This document shows positions 8,839 to 18,030 of a DNA stretch of 64,000 nt, piece after piece. Below the pieces are notes generated by a model. It worked only from the letters and a program-made list of their open reading frames with translations. It made no database searches and was not told the origin of the DNA. Source of the stretch: Myxococcales bacterium (lineage in GTDB: Bacteria; Myxococcota_A; Polyangia; Haliangiales; Haliangiaceae); assembly GCA_947483555.1 (NCBI GenBank), contig CANKMW010000028.1, forward strand, positions 27,984 to 91,983, given 5' to 3'. Numbering within the stretch: the stretch's first letter is position 1; each line of letters begins with the position of its first letter. Both the position numbers and the translations under genes were made by a program.

Positions 8839-10113
8839 ATGGCGTCATGCCCCGTTCGCGCCGAGCGAGGCCATGGGCCGAGTCGAAGCGGCCACGTGTG
8901 CCTCGCCGTGCTGGCCGCGACCGTCGCGTGCAAGCGCAGCGCGGCCGAACCGTGCCCGCTGCCGGTGACCCCGGCGCCCCCGCTCGTCCCGGCGGTGACC
9001 GATCGGCTCGACCTGGCCGCCGTCAGCTGGGCCGACCTGCCGGGATGGGGAGACGACCAGCTCGCCGCCGCCATCCCGGCGCTGCTGGCGTCGTGCGCCA
9101 AGCTGGCCAAGCTCGGCGACCACGAGCGCGTCGGGGTCGCGCCCAGCGGCGGCACCGCCAAGGACTGGCGTTCGCCCTGCACCGCGGCGGCGCGGGTGCC
9201 GGCCGGCGATCATGGGGCCGCCCGCGCCTTCTTCCAGCGCGAGTTCTCACCCTACGCCGCGTCCGGCAAGGACGGTCCGGTCGGCAAGCTCACCGGCTAC
9301 TACGTCGCGGCGCTGCGCGCCTCGCGGCGGCGGCACGGCGCCTACCAGGTGCCGGTGCTCGGGCGGCCCAAGGATCTGGTCTCGATCGATCTCACCCCGT
9401 TCGTCGACGACGCGCGCGGACGGCGGCTGTGGGGCCGTCTGGACCCCAAGACCGGCGCGGTGGCCCTGTATCCGACCCGCGCCGAGATCCGCAACGGCGC
9501 GCTCGACGCTGAGCACCTCGAGATCCTGTGGGCCGACGACAAGGTCGACGCGTTGTTCGCCGAGATCGAAGGCTCGGCGCGCGTCACGCTCGACGACGGT
9601 TCCGAGGTGTGGCTCGAGTTCGATGGCAAGAACGGCCGCCCGTACCAGGGCGTCGGCAAGCTGCTGCGCGCGCTCGGCGAGCTGAAGGCCGGTGAGGGCA
9701 CGATGCAGGGCATCCGGGCCTGGTTCGCGGCGCACCCCGATCGGGTCGACGAGATCATCGATCAGAATCCGAGCAAGGTCTTCTTCAAGCTCCGCACCCG
9801 GCCCGGCGCGGTCGGCTCGCAGGGTGTGGTGCTCACGGCCCGGCGGTCGATGGCGATCGATCGCGCGTACATCGCGCACTCGACCCCGGTGTGGGTCGAG
9901 ACCGAGGCGCCGGTGGCCGGCACGCGCGGCACGGTGGCCTGGCGGCAGCTCCTCATCGCGCAGGACACCGGCGGCGGCATCCTGGGGCCGATCCGAGGCG
10001 ACGTCTACTGGGGCGACGACGAGGCCGCCGCCGACATCGCCGGGCGGATGGGTGGCCCGGGCAAGTTCTGGCTGCTGTTGCCGCGCGCCACGCGAGTGTC
10101 TCACACTCCCTGA
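8839..10113 (+). CDS. mltA: Membrane-bound lytic murein transglycosylase A (MltA)
   Basis: Peptidoglycan lytic transglycosylase, 424 aa, forming 1,6-anhydromuropeptides in the periplasm. The N terminus contains a lipoprotein-like signal (CLAVLAATVACK), so it is probably anchored to a membrane. The MltA domain covers about residues 140-300 (KLTGYYVAALRAS, YQVPVLGRP). The C-terminal 3D domain is seen in AQDTGGGILGPIRGDVYWG with its conserved Asp residues, followed by ...GPGKFWLLLPR. The start is ATG 8839. Confidence 0.88.
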   Translation: MASCPVRAERGHGPSRSGHVCLAVLAATVACKRSAAEPCPLPVTPAPPLVPAVTDRLDLAAVSWADLPGWGDDQLAAAIPALLASCAKLAKLGDHERVGVAPSGGTAKDWRSPCTAAARVPAGDHGAARAFFQREFSPYAASGKDGPVGKLTGYYVAALRASRRRHGAYQVPVLGRPKDLVSIDLTPFVDDARGRRLWGRLDPKTGAVALYPTRAEIRNGALDAEHLEILWADDKVDALFAEIEGSARVTLDDGSEVWLEFDGKNGRPYQGVGKLLRALGELKAGEGTMQGIRAWFAAHPDRVDEIIDQNPSKVFFKLRTRPGAVGSQGVVLTARRSMAIDRAYIAHSTPVWVETEAPVAGTRGTVAWRQLLIAQDTGGGILGPIRGDVYWGDDEAAADIAGRMGGPGKFWLLLPRATRVSHTP

Positions 10114-10169
10114 CATGCTCCTTACCGCGACCGGAAATCGCGGCGGCGGCTCGTGCGTTGAAGGCAGGG

Positions 10170-10424
10170 ATGAGCACCACCGCCTACGCGATCTGCCGCA
10201 CCTGCGTCGCGGTCTACCCGGCCGAGCGGCGCTGTCCGACCTGCGCGGGCGACACCGAGTCTGCCCGGATCGTGGCGGCGGCCACCGCGGTTGCGCTCGA
10301 ACCCGTCCACCGCGGAGCGGCGAGTCGCGGTCCCGGCGACCGCACCCTGCGCCTGGCCGGGATCAGCGCGCTGGCGTCGGGACTCGGGATCGTCGCGTTC
10401 GCCGCCGTGGCGGCGTTGCTGTGA
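10170..10424 (+). CDS. Small zinc-ribbon-like membrane protein
   Basis: An 84-aa protein of unknown function. CRTC (residues 9-12) and CPTC (22-25) form a putative zinc ribbon; a hydrophobic helix fills the C terminus (LAGISALASGLGIVAFAAVAALL). ATG 10170 is preceded by AAGGCAGGG, a fair ribosome site. It lies between mltA and the 122-aa gene on the same strand. Confidence 0.6.
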   Translation: MSTTAYAICRTCVAVYPAERRCPTCAGDTESARIVAAATAVALEPVHRGAASRGPGDRTLRLAGISALASGLGIVAFAAVAALL

Positions 10425-10504
10425 CGGTTTCGCGGTGGTGGTGAGCGGCTGTCATCGAGTGAAACCGTCCTCACCGCAAAAGGGGGATTCTCAGAACCGG
10501 TGGC

Positions 10505-10873
10505 GTGCTCTACGATCCGCTGGTGTCCGACGATCGCACCTACCGCATGATCCGGCGCAAGCCGGGCGGCACCGGTCCCGAGCACGCCATCCGCGACGCC
10601 TTCGCCGCCAAGGATCACCGGGTCACCGAGCGCGACCTTCCGGTCGTGGTGGTGCCCGCCGGCACGCAGCCCCAGCTGGCGCGGGCCGCGCCGCCGCCGC
10701 GACCGGCCGATGTCGTCGAGCGCCGCCGCTTCGGCAACGTCGAGGTCACCATCGAGCACCGCGGCGATGAGGTCTCGATCATCATCCCCGGCGTCCTCCG
10801 TCTCGCCGGCAGTCGTGCCGACGCCCTCGCCATGATCGAGGCGCTGGCGCGGTCGCCCGTGCGCCCGACCTGA
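10505..10873 (+). CDS. Conserved-looking hypothetical protein, 122 aa
   Basis: No family recognised. The protein has a basic N-terminal part, a Pro-rich linker (ARAAPPPRPADV, about 60-72) and a beta-rich end (VEVTIEHRGDEVSIIIPGVLRLAGS). No signal peptide or membrane helix is visible. GTG 10505 is the longest start; GTG 10523 is equally possible. The next gene begins 17 bases downstream, suggesting co-transcription. Confidence 0.55.
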   Translation: MLYDPLVSDDRTYRMIRRKPGGTGPEHAIRDAFAAKDHRVTERDLPVVVVPAGTQPQLARAAPPPRPADVVERRRFGNVEVTIEHRGDEVSIIIPGVLRLAGSRADALAMIEALARSPVRPT

Positions 10874-10890
10874 GCTCGCCGCCGTCGACG

Positions 10891-11625
10891 ATGGCGAAAC
10901 CCAAGGCGAGCTCCCGGCGCACGGCGACCCCGCGCAAGCCGGCGGTCGCCCCTCCTCAGCTCGGGCCCGAGGCCGGTCCGACGTTCGGGGAGATGCTCGA
11001 GCAGCGCGGGCTGCTCGCCAACACCTCGCAGGCGACGCGCGAGATCATCGCGCGCTCGACGGTGCTCGCCGTCGAGCGCAGCCAGGTCACGCTGCGCGCG
11101 GTGTCGTGCCTCGACTGTACGGCGGCCAAGGCGTGCTGCTCGCTGGTCACCGGCGCGTTCCTGTACGAGGCGGTGCCGATCGCGGCCCGCCTGATCCGCG
11201 ACGGTCGCGACACCCCGGAGCTGCGCGAGCAGCTCCGCGCGGCGGCCCACCGGATGGAGACCACGCACCGGTCGCGGCACCAGCATCCGTGCGTGTTTCT
11301 CGGCACCGACGAGCGGTGCACCATCTACGAGGATCGACCGAGCGTGTGCGGCACCCACCTGGTCTCGTCACCGCCGGCGGCGTGCAGCGATCCGGCGGCC
11401 CGGATCGTCAAGCTGGTCGGGCCGTTGCAGGACACCGTCCCGCCCCAGCTCGAGGAGCAGTTCTGCCGGGAGGCGGGGCTGCGCCGCCTCGACGTGCGCT
11501 ACCGCGGTGCGCTGCCCCGCGTGGTGCTGTTGTGCCTCGAGGCGTGGCCGCGCCGCGACTACCCGACCTTCCTCGCCGAGCGCTCGCTGCCGGCCGCCCA
11601 CCGCTACGCGTGGGCCAGCCGGTGA
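10891..11625 (+). CDS. YkgJ-family zinc/iron-chelating Cys-cluster protein
   Basis: A 244-aa protein with the Cys pattern of the YkgJ/UPF0153 family: CLDCTAAKACC at about 71-81, then HPCVFLGTDERCTIYEDRPSVC at about 132-152, and a further AAC. The family is predicted to hold a metal cluster, but its biochemical role is poorly known. The N-terminal 25 residues are basic. It probably belongs to the same transcript as the preceding small gene. Confidence 0.8.
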   Translation: MAKPKASSRRTATPRKPAVAPPQLGPEAGPTFGEMLEQRGLLANTSQATREIIARSTVLAVERSQVTLRAVSCLDCTAAKACCSLVTGAFLYEAVPIAARLIRDGRDTPELREQLRAAAHRMETTHRSRHQHPCVFLGTDERCTIYEDRPSVCGTHLVSSPPAACSDPAARIVKLVGPLQDTVPPQLEEQFCREAGLRRLDVRYRGALPRVVLLCLEAWPRRDYPTFLAERSLPAAHRYAWASR

Positions 11626-11662
11626 GCACCGGCCGGTGAGCGCCGCCGCGACGAGCGACCGG

Positions 11663-12286
11663 CTACGGTGCCGTCGGGGCTGGCTCGGCCGCGGCGCCGT
11701 GGTCCCAGAGCAGGGCCAGCTCGAGCTCGATGGCGTCGAACGGCTCGGCCCGCACGTGCTCGTCTTCGCCCGCGATCGTCACCAGCAACCAGTGCTCGCG
11801 GTGCAAGCTCATCACCTCGAGCGACCGCTCGAGGGGGTCGACGATCCAGGTATGGCCGACTCCGTTGCGGGCGTAGATCGGCAGCTTGCGCCGGCGGTCG
11901 ACCCGACGCGTCGACGGCGAGAGCACCTCGCAGACCCAGTCGGGCGCGGTCGTGAAGTACGCCTCCGCCGGTAGCCGCGGCATGCGCTCGACGCGCCAGC
12001 CGGCGAGGTCCGGCACGACGATGTCGCCGTGCAGGTGGAGCTCGGGTTCGTCGAGGATGAGCCAGCCGCCGGGGCCGCCGCGTCCGAGCGCGAACGGCGG
12101 ACCGATGAGGCTACCGAGCTGGCTGCTCGCCAGCGCATGGCGCGGCGCCGGCCGCGGCGACAGAAACAGCTCGCCGTCGAGGACCTCGGCCACCATGTGC
12201 TCGGGCGCGGCGAGGACATCGGCATACGTCGCGCGCGGGCGGCCGACCATGCCTGGATTGTACCGGCGTGGAATCACGCTGACCAT
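11663..12286 (-). CDS. Uma2-family (PD-(D/E)XK-like) protein
   Basis: A 207-aa member of the Uma2 family, a PD-(D/E)XK nuclease fold of unclear function that is common in multicellular bacteria. Visible motifs are VAEVLDGELFLSPRP (E and D of the core), DIVVPDLAGW (catalytic-type Asp) and WVCEVLSPSTRRVDRRRKLPIYARNGV (E-x-L and Lys). The start at 12286 was chosen because TAGGAG lies 8 bases upstream; ATG 12250 is the alternative. It is the last gene of the recA operon, beginning 11 bases after the stop of the 81-aa gene. Confidence 0.82.
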   Translation of the reverse strand: MVSVIPRRYNPGMVGRPRATYADVLAAPEHMVAEVLDGELFLSPRPAPRHALASSQLGSLIGPPFALGRGGPGGWLILDEPELHLHGDIVVPDLAGWRVERMPRLPAEAYFTTAPDWVCEVLSPSTRRVDRRRKLPIYARNGVGHTWIVDPLERSLEVMSLHREHWLLVTIAGEDEHVRAEPFDAIELELALLWDHGAAAEPAPTAP

Positions 12287-12297
12287 CGCGATCGCTC

Positions 12298-12543
12298 CTA
12301 GCGGTCCCACCAGCTCGGCGGCGCGCGGCCGTCGTCGTCGAACAGGCCGAGGCGACGCAGGTCCCACAGCTCGGACAGCGCCAGCGGCAGCGTCGGGTCG
12401 GTGGCGGCCTCGCTCACGACCGCGGACGCGTCCGAGCCGGCCGCCCGACCGCTGCGGCGGGTCGCCGCCATGGTGCGAAACGGCGCCCGGCGGCCGAGAT
12501 CGTGCGCCGACCACTGCTCGCGGGGTGGGCGGAGGTCCTTCAC
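12298..12543 (-). CDS. Hypothetical protein, third gene of the recA operon
   Basis: An 81-aa protein of unknown function (GTG start, MKDLRPPREQW...). The N-terminal half is basic (ATRRSGRAAGSD). The C-terminal half is acidic-aromatic and ends ELWDLRRLGLFDDDGRAPPSWWDR. Its start overlaps the preceding stop as GTGA at 12543-12540, implying translational coupling. No membrane segment or signal is visible. Confidence 0.55.
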   Translation of the reverse strand: MKDLRPPREQWSAHDLGRRAPFRTMAATRRSGRAAGSDASAVVSEAATDPTLPLALSELWDLRRLGLFDDDGRAPPSWWDR

Positions 12544-12904
12544 GACCGACCTCCACCGTCGCGAGCCCGCCGGGGTTGGCGCATCACCTCGGCGGCGCAG
12601 GCGATGCACTCGTCGCCCTCGCACAGCGTGCGTTGCAGCCGCCACTCGGCCTCGACCTTGCGGAACGCCTGATCGATCAGCACCGCCGCCAGCGCCGCTG
12701 CGGGCACCACGCCGGCCGCGCCCGCCACCGCGCCCATCTCCTCGGCGATGCCGCTGACCGCCTCGGCCACGTCGCGCTCGAGCTCGAGCAGGCTGATCAC
12801 GTCGACCGAGCGACGGACCAGATCGGTCACCAGCTCCTCGGCGAGGCGCTGCGCGATGGTCGGTTCGGGCGGCCGCGGCGGCGGCAGATCGATGCGGCGC
12901 GCGA

Positions 12905-12908
<4 letters not shown>
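12540..12908 (-). CDS. Hypothetical protein directly downstream of recA
   Basis: A 122-aa protein with no family I recognise. It is Ala-rich and helical, with an N-terminal Pro-rich segment (IDLPPPRPPEPTIAQRLAEEL) and a C-terminal Cys group, CEGDECIACA, that could bind a metal. GTG 12908 overlaps the recA stop (GTGA) and its own stop overlaps the next start in the same way. This chain of 4-base overlaps means that its synthesis is probably tied to RecA synthesis. Confidence 0.6.
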
Positions 12909-13945
<1,037 letters not shown>

Positions 13946-13957
13946 CGATTCCTCCTC

Positions 13958-14062
13958 CCGCCGTCCTTCGCACATCGCGTGCCACGCTCAAGTCCGCGAT
14001 CGTTGGCGCTCTCTGTCCGGTCCTCGGACAGCCGGGTCCGGTCGGCCGGACGACGACGTCCG
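13958..14062 (-). promoter_or_regulatory. Control region of the recA operon (module B)
   Basis: On the minus strand, TGGCACG (13985-13979) and GTGC further down give GG-N10-GC with a predicted start near 13959, just upstream of the ribosome site. Upstream are a perfect 7-bp inverted repeat CTGTCCG-n5-CGGACAG (14013-14031), then GTCCGG-n4-CCGGAC (14036-14051), then another GTCCG (14058-14062). The ~35 bases between repeat and -24 box are almost the same as in the module at 62538-62617. The layout (tandem sites upstream of a -24/-12 box) is that of an enhancer-binding-protein target. Confidence 0.55.
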
Positions 14063-14111
14063 CCATCCGGCCGCGGTGGCGCCGCCGCCACCACCGTGGG
14101 ACGCTCCACCC

Positions 14112-14615
14112 ATGCTGGTCCGGGTCGCGCTCACCGTCATCGCCGCCATCGCCGGGCTGGCGAGCGCCTGCGTCAGCCGCGAGGTCCATTCGTACCCGAG
14201 CCGGCTGCGCGAGCACGCCACCGAGCTCCAGGGCCGCGGCCGCGCCACCATCGAGTCGGTCGACGAGGGAGCGTTCGAGGTCCGAGCCTCGACGCGCGTG
14301 AGCATCTCGCAGCGCGACGACGGCGCCACGCTCACCCGCGAGGTGACCATCGGCGAGCTGGTCGCCGGCTGCGATCCGGCGGCCGGTGCGACCCCCGGGT
14401 GCCTCGCCGATCACGTGGTCGAGCGGGACACGGTGGTGGGTGAGAAGCGCGAACGCCGCCTCGGCGCCGCGGTCACGTCGATCATCACCACCGCCACCGG
14501 CGTCGGTCTGGTCGGGCTGTGTGTCGTCCAGTGCGACGGCAAGGACGTGGCGATCGGCAGCGGGCTCATCGTCGGTGGCCTCATCATCTTCGTGCTCGGC
14601 TTTGCGCTGCACTGA
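14112..14615 (+). CDS. Lipoprotein with C-terminal membrane segments
   Basis: A 167-aa protein of unknown function. MLVRVALTVIAAIAGLASAC is a lipoprotein signal with Cys20. The central part is mixed-charge (RVSISQRDDGATLTREVTIGEL) with two Cys (GCDPAAGATPGC). The C terminus holds two hydrophobic stretches, SIITTATGVGLVGLCVVQC and GSGLIVGGLIIFVLGFAL. ATG 14112 was chosen for the signal. It is divergent from recA across the inverted-repeat module, so it could share that control. Confidence 0.65.
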   Translation: MLVRVALTVIAAIAGLASACVSREVHSYPSRLREHATELQGRGRATIESVDEGAFEVRASTRVSISQRDDGATLTREVTIGELVAGCDPAAGATPGCLADHVVERDTVVGEKRERRLGAAVTSIITTATGVGLVGLCVVQCDGKDVAIGSGLIVGGLIIFVLGFALH

Positions 14616-14654
14616 CCGATCTGTGACCGGAATCGGTCGGCAGCGGCGGACCTC

Positions 14655-15347
14655 ATGGCAGAGTCGTCGCCGATGCAGCTCGACGCCCGGATGCGGCTGT
14701 TCATGTACCTGCTCGGGGTGTTCCTCACCTGCCTGCTGATCGGCAACCTGATCGGCGGCAAGCTCACCTCGGTCACGGTGTTCGGCGAGGAGCGGCTGAT
14801 CTCGGTCGGTCAGCTCTCGTTCCCGTTGACGTTCGTGCTGACCGACATCATCAACGAGTTCTACGGCCGCAAGATGGCGCGTTCGTTGACCATGCTCGGC
14901 TTCTTCATGACCGCGCTCGCGTTCGGGATCATCCACCTGGCCGGCGTGGTCCCGTTCGCCGCCAACACCGCGATCACCCCGGCGGCGTTCGACAACGTCT
15001 TCACCAGCGCGTCGCGGATCCAGATCGCGTCGATGATCGCGTTCGTGGTCGCGCAGTTCCTCGACATCGGGGTGTTCTTCCTCATCAAGAAGGCGACCGG
15101 CGATCGCTTCCTGTGGCTGCGCGCCACCGGCTCGACCGCCATCTCGCAGCTGGTCGACACCATCCTGGTCACCTGTATCGCGTTCACCAGCCTGCCCAGC
15201 AGCGTGCTGGTCAACATCATCGTGACCTCGTACGCGGTGAAGCTGCTGGCGGCGGTCGGGATGACGCCGGTCATCTACGCCCTGCACGAGCTGCTCGAGC
15301 GCCGCTACGGCCTGGCCCCGGTACCGCTCGAGCAGCGGGCGGCGTAG
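14655..15347 (+). CDS. yhhQ: Queuosine precursor transporter (VUT family, YhhQ-like)
   Basis: Inner-membrane transporter, 230 aa, of the YhhQ/VUT family that imports queuosine precursors (preQ0/preQ1) for tRNA modification. The family hallmarks are GNLIGGKLTSV, LTDIINEFYGRKMAR and WLRATGSTAISQLVDT. About six hydrophobic helices can be counted. The start at ATG 14655 follows the lipoprotein gene by 39 bases. No queuosine biosynthesis gene is in the window. Confidence 0.88.
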   Translation: MAESSPMQLDARMRLFMYLLGVFLTCLLIGNLIGGKLTSVTVFGEERLISVGQLSFPLTFVLTDIINEFYGRKMARSLTMLGFFMTALAFGIIHLAGVVPFAANTAITPAAFDNVFTSASRIQIASMIAFVVAQFLDIGVFFLIKKATGDRFLWLRATGSTAISQLVDTILVTCIAFTSLPSSVLVNIIVTSYAVKLLAAVGMTPVIYALHELLERRYGLAPVPLEQRAA

Positions 15348-15354
15348 GCCAGCG

Positions 15355-15690
15355 TCAGCGCCAGTCGTCGACCAGCGGACAGCCGGCCAGGCCGAGCTGG
15401 GCGACGGCACCCTCGAGCTTCTTGCGCCGCGCCGGCTTGTCCTGGCCCAGCTTCGCGAATTCGACCAGGAACGCGTGGCCCTCCGTCGAGGTCACGTTGG
15501 TGTTGAGCCACTGCGCGAGCAGGTACGTGGCTTGCCCGCCCGTCTCCTGGTCGGCGCCCGACAGTTGCTTGGCGTTGCAGATCTTCTCGAGGTCGGCGCG
15601 GAACGCGTTGCCGGCGCCGCCCTCGCGACCGCTCTGGCAGGCCGGCAGGGCCAGGGCGAGGGCCAGGAGGAGGCCGATCCGAGACGTCAT
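15355..15690 (-). CDS. Small lipoprotein, 111 aa
   Basis: Function unknown. The signal peptide MTSRIGLLLALALALPAC has its lipobox at Cys18. The mature part contains KICNAK and GLAGCPLVDDW, two Cys that could pair. The pattern (short lipoprotein, two Cys, Lys-rich middle) resembles the small lipoprotein encoded at 46694-47008. It is convergent with the transporter gene, with 7 bases between the stops. Confidence 0.65.
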   Translation of the reverse strand: MTSRIGLLLALALALPACQSGREGGAGNAFRADLEKICNAKQLSGADQETGGQATYLLAQWLNTNVTSTEGHAFLVEFAKLGQDKPARRKKLEGAVAQLGLAGCPLVDDWR

Positions 15691-15790
15691 GCCGCAGACC
15701 ATAGTCGACGAACCCGTCGCGGGATCTGGAACTGGCGCGCGGTTCCCGCTATGAACGGAGGGTGGCGCCTGCGGGCGCCGGAGGAGCATC

Positions 15791-16195
15791 ATGGCCTACG
15801 TCGTCGCCGACCCCTGCGTGAAGTGCAAGTACACCGACTGCGTCGCGGTCTGCCCTGTCGACTGTTTCTACGAAGGCAAGAACTCGCTGGCGATCAATCC
15901 CGACGAGTGCATCGACTGCGGTGCGTGCGAGCCGGAGTGCCCGACGACCGCGATCTTCGAGGAGAGCGAGCTCCCCACGAAGTGGGCCGTCTACAAGGAC
16001 ATCAACGCGGTCGTGTCCGGCGCCAAGGCGGCGGCGGATATCGACAAGGGGCCGCTGCCGGCCCACATCGCGCTGGCCATCGACGGTGCGTCGACGTGGC
16101 CCAACATCACCGAGCAGAAGAAGCCGCTTCCCGGCGCCGACGAAGCCGCCAAGGAAGACAACAAGATCGCCGTGCTGTCGCTCGATCCGCCCTGA
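15791..16195 (+). CDS. fdxA: Ferredoxin, FdxA-type (7Fe)
   Basis: A 134-aa electron carrier. The N terminus MAYVVADPCVKCKYTDC and CPVDCFYEG hold the [3Fe-4S]-type ligands, and CIDCGACEPECP holds the [4Fe-4S] set, as in FdxA/FdII ferredoxins. The C-terminal extension (about 65-134) includes the family segment WPNITEQKKPLPGAD. ATG 15791 is preceded by GGAGGAGC. It appears to be a single gene. Confidence 0.93.
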   Translation: MAYVVADPCVKCKYTDCVAVCPVDCFYEGKNSLAINPDECIDCGACEPECPTTAIFEESELPTKWAVYKDINAVVSGAKAAADIDKGPLPAHIALAIDGASTWPNITEQKKPLPGADEAAKEDNKIAVLSLDPP

Positions 16196-16266
16196 GCGCG
16201 GATCAGCGCGCGACCCTGAACGTCCGCGCAGTTCCCCCGAGTGGTCCGGCCAGGTGTTCCTGGATC

Positions 16267-17073
16267 ATGCGACTCCAACACCTGCTCCTGGGCGTCGGCG
16301 CAGCCGCCGCCTCGGCCGCGTGCACCACGATGGGCCCCACGCCCGCCACCACGGGCTTCACCGCCCGACCGATGCCGCGCGCCGGTATCGACGTCCAGGC
16401 CGGCGTCGTGCCCGGCCACAACCTCAGCTCGTCGGTCATCGAAGCGCCGGACGGCAACAGCATCAAGCAGCTGTCGGCGGTGGTGCAGTACGACGAGCTG
16501 ATCGGCGTCCCCGGCCTCATCCTCGGCGCGCGCGTGTTCGGCAACGAGGGCGACACGCCGCTCGAGCCGGTGATCGGGTACCGCCGCGAGCTCGGCGACG
16601 GCCAGGCGGCGCTGGCCGGCTTCGCGTACGGCACCAAGGCCAGGCACGCCGAGAACGGCGCCTCGTACGAGATGACGCGCTTCGGCGCCGAGCTGGCCGG
16701 CGACGTGCGCGTCATCGAGCACCGCTGGGCCGAGCCGCACGTGTTCGGCGGCTTCAACCTGCACAACCTCGACAGCAGCGGAACCTACTGCACCGATCCC
16801 GACGGCCGCTGGGCCGAGGACTGCGCCGAGCCGCCCGATCCGGCCAAGCCGACCGCGATCGCGTCGGCCGCCGGCACCTACCCGGCCGCCCACGTCGGCG
16901 TCGCCGTCGAGGTGATGCGCCATCGCGACAGCTGGTTTCACGGCGGGCGCGTCGCGCTCATGGCCGCCGGCGGCACCATGCCGCACGTCGAATCCGGCCG
17001 CCAGACCGACGACGAGTCGTACTTCTCGTTCGGCCTCACGCTGTCGGTCGGCGTCGGCGCCGGCGCGGAGTGA
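16267..17073 (+). CDS. Lipoprotein, possible outer-membrane beta-barrel-like protein
   Basis: A 268-aa protein with an N-terminal signal (MRLQHLLLGVGAAAASAAC, Cys19). The mature part has alternating strands with repeated Gly/aromatic ends (PVIGYRRELGDGQAALAGFAYG, HVFGGFNLHNL, SYFSFGLTLSVGVGAG), suggestive of a beta barrel, plus a Cys pair in YCTDPDGRWAEDC. No named family was recognised. ATG 16267 was chosen because it gives the signal peptide. Confidence 0.6.
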   Translation: MRLQHLLLGVGAAAASAACTTMGPTPATTGFTARPMPRAGIDVQAGVVPGHNLSSSVIEAPDGNSIKQLSAVVQYDELIGVPGLILGARVFGNEGDTPLEPVIGYRRELGDGQAALAGFAYGTKARHAENGASYEMTRFGAELAGDVRVIEHRWAEPHVFGGFNLHNLDSSGTYCTDPDGRWAEDCAEPPDPAKPTAIASAAGTYPAAHVGVAVEVMRHRDSWFHGGRVALMAAGGTMPHVESGRQTDDESYFSFGLTLSVGVGAGAE

Positions 17074-17202
17074 CTGTAACGTTACACCGCCGCGTCCAGT
17101 TCGCGCTTGCCGGGGTGCGGGCACGGATGCACCGTGAAGGGGTTGGCGAGCCCTTATCGAATCAGCGCCCCGACCTCCGAACACCCATCGCGTCACGTGC
17201 CG

Positions 17203-18030
17203 ATGATGCTGCGGTGGCAGCTCTGGTTCGGCGGCCATCGGACCCGGTTCGGCCTGATCTTCCTGCTGGCCGCGCTCGTCGGCGGCGCCCTGTTCGTGCC
17301 GCACAGCGAGCCGCTCTACCAGCGCTACGATCGCATGTCGCCGGGTGAGGTCGTGCGCGTCGGGCCGACCAAGACCGAAGTGAACGGCGACCGGGTCATG
17401 GCCGTGGACGCCGTGTACACCGACGCGACCGGCACGCGACGCACGGTCCGTTCGTACGCCGATGCGCCACCGCCCACGCTCGGGCAGACCGTGGCCGTGC
17501 TGCACGACAGCGGCGATGTCGACGACGTCAAGATCGCCGGGCTGCGCACGCATCCGGCGCCGTGGTGGGTCGCGATGCTGGTGATGCCGTTCATCGCCGG
17601 CGGGCTGTGGCTGGCGTTCGGGCGCCTCGGCCACAGCCGACGCGCGGTCCAGCTCCTCCAGCGCGGCCGACTCACGACCGCCACGCGGATCGCGCAGCGC
17701 GCGTCGCGATGGTCGCGCAGCGACCGGCAGGAATCGATCGTGACGTTCGAGTTCACGACCGCTGACGGCCACGTCCAGCGCTGCGAGGCGCAGGCCGCCA
17801 CGCTCGCCCAGGCCGTCGACGGCGGCGCCGAGCCGGTACTCTACGATCCGGGATGGCCGGATCACGCCACCGCGCTTCGTCACCTGCCGGGCGCGCCGGC
17901 CCTCGATGGCAGCGGTGCGGTCACCTGCACCATCGGGCCCCTCGCCGCCGCCGCTGCCGTGCTGCTGCCGCTGGCCTGCGTCGCCGCGGCGGTCGCCCTG
18001 GTGGTGCGGACGGCCATCTCCTGGTCGTGA
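17203..18030 (+). CDS. DUF3592-like membrane protein
   Basis: A 275-aa protein with an N-terminal membrane helix (FGLIFLLAALVGGALFV), an extracytoplasmic domain, a central helix (WWVAMLVMPFIAGGLWLAFG) and a C-terminal helix (LAAAAAVLLPLACVAAAVALVV). The soluble parts resemble DUF3592 proteins (AVDAVYTDATGTRRTVRSYADAPPPTLGQTVAVLHD... and a second copy-like ...PVLYDPGWPDHA). Function unknown. ATG 17203 was used; GTG 17197 and ATG 17206 are alternatives. Its stop overlaps the next GTG as GTGA. Confidence 0.65.
   Translation: MMLRWQLWFGGHRTRFGLIFLLAALVGGALFVPHSEPLYQRYDRMSPGEVVRVGPTKTEVNGDRVMAVDAVYTDATGTRRTVRSYADAPPPTLGQTVAVLHDSGDVDDVKIAGLRTHPAPWWVAMLVMPFIAGGLWLAFGRLGHSRRAVQLLQRGRLTTATRIAQRASRWSRSDRQESIVTFEFTTADGHVQRCEAQAATLAQAVDGGAEPVLYDPGWPDHATALRHLPGAPALDGSGAVTCTIGPLAAAAAVLLPLACVAAAVALVVRTAISWS

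Noticed and set aside
13946..14111. LexA/SOS box upstream of recA
   Set aside because: No box of the E. coli, Bacillus or described deltaproteobacterial types was found. The only ordered signals are the TGTCCG/CGGACA repeats and the -24/-12-like box.
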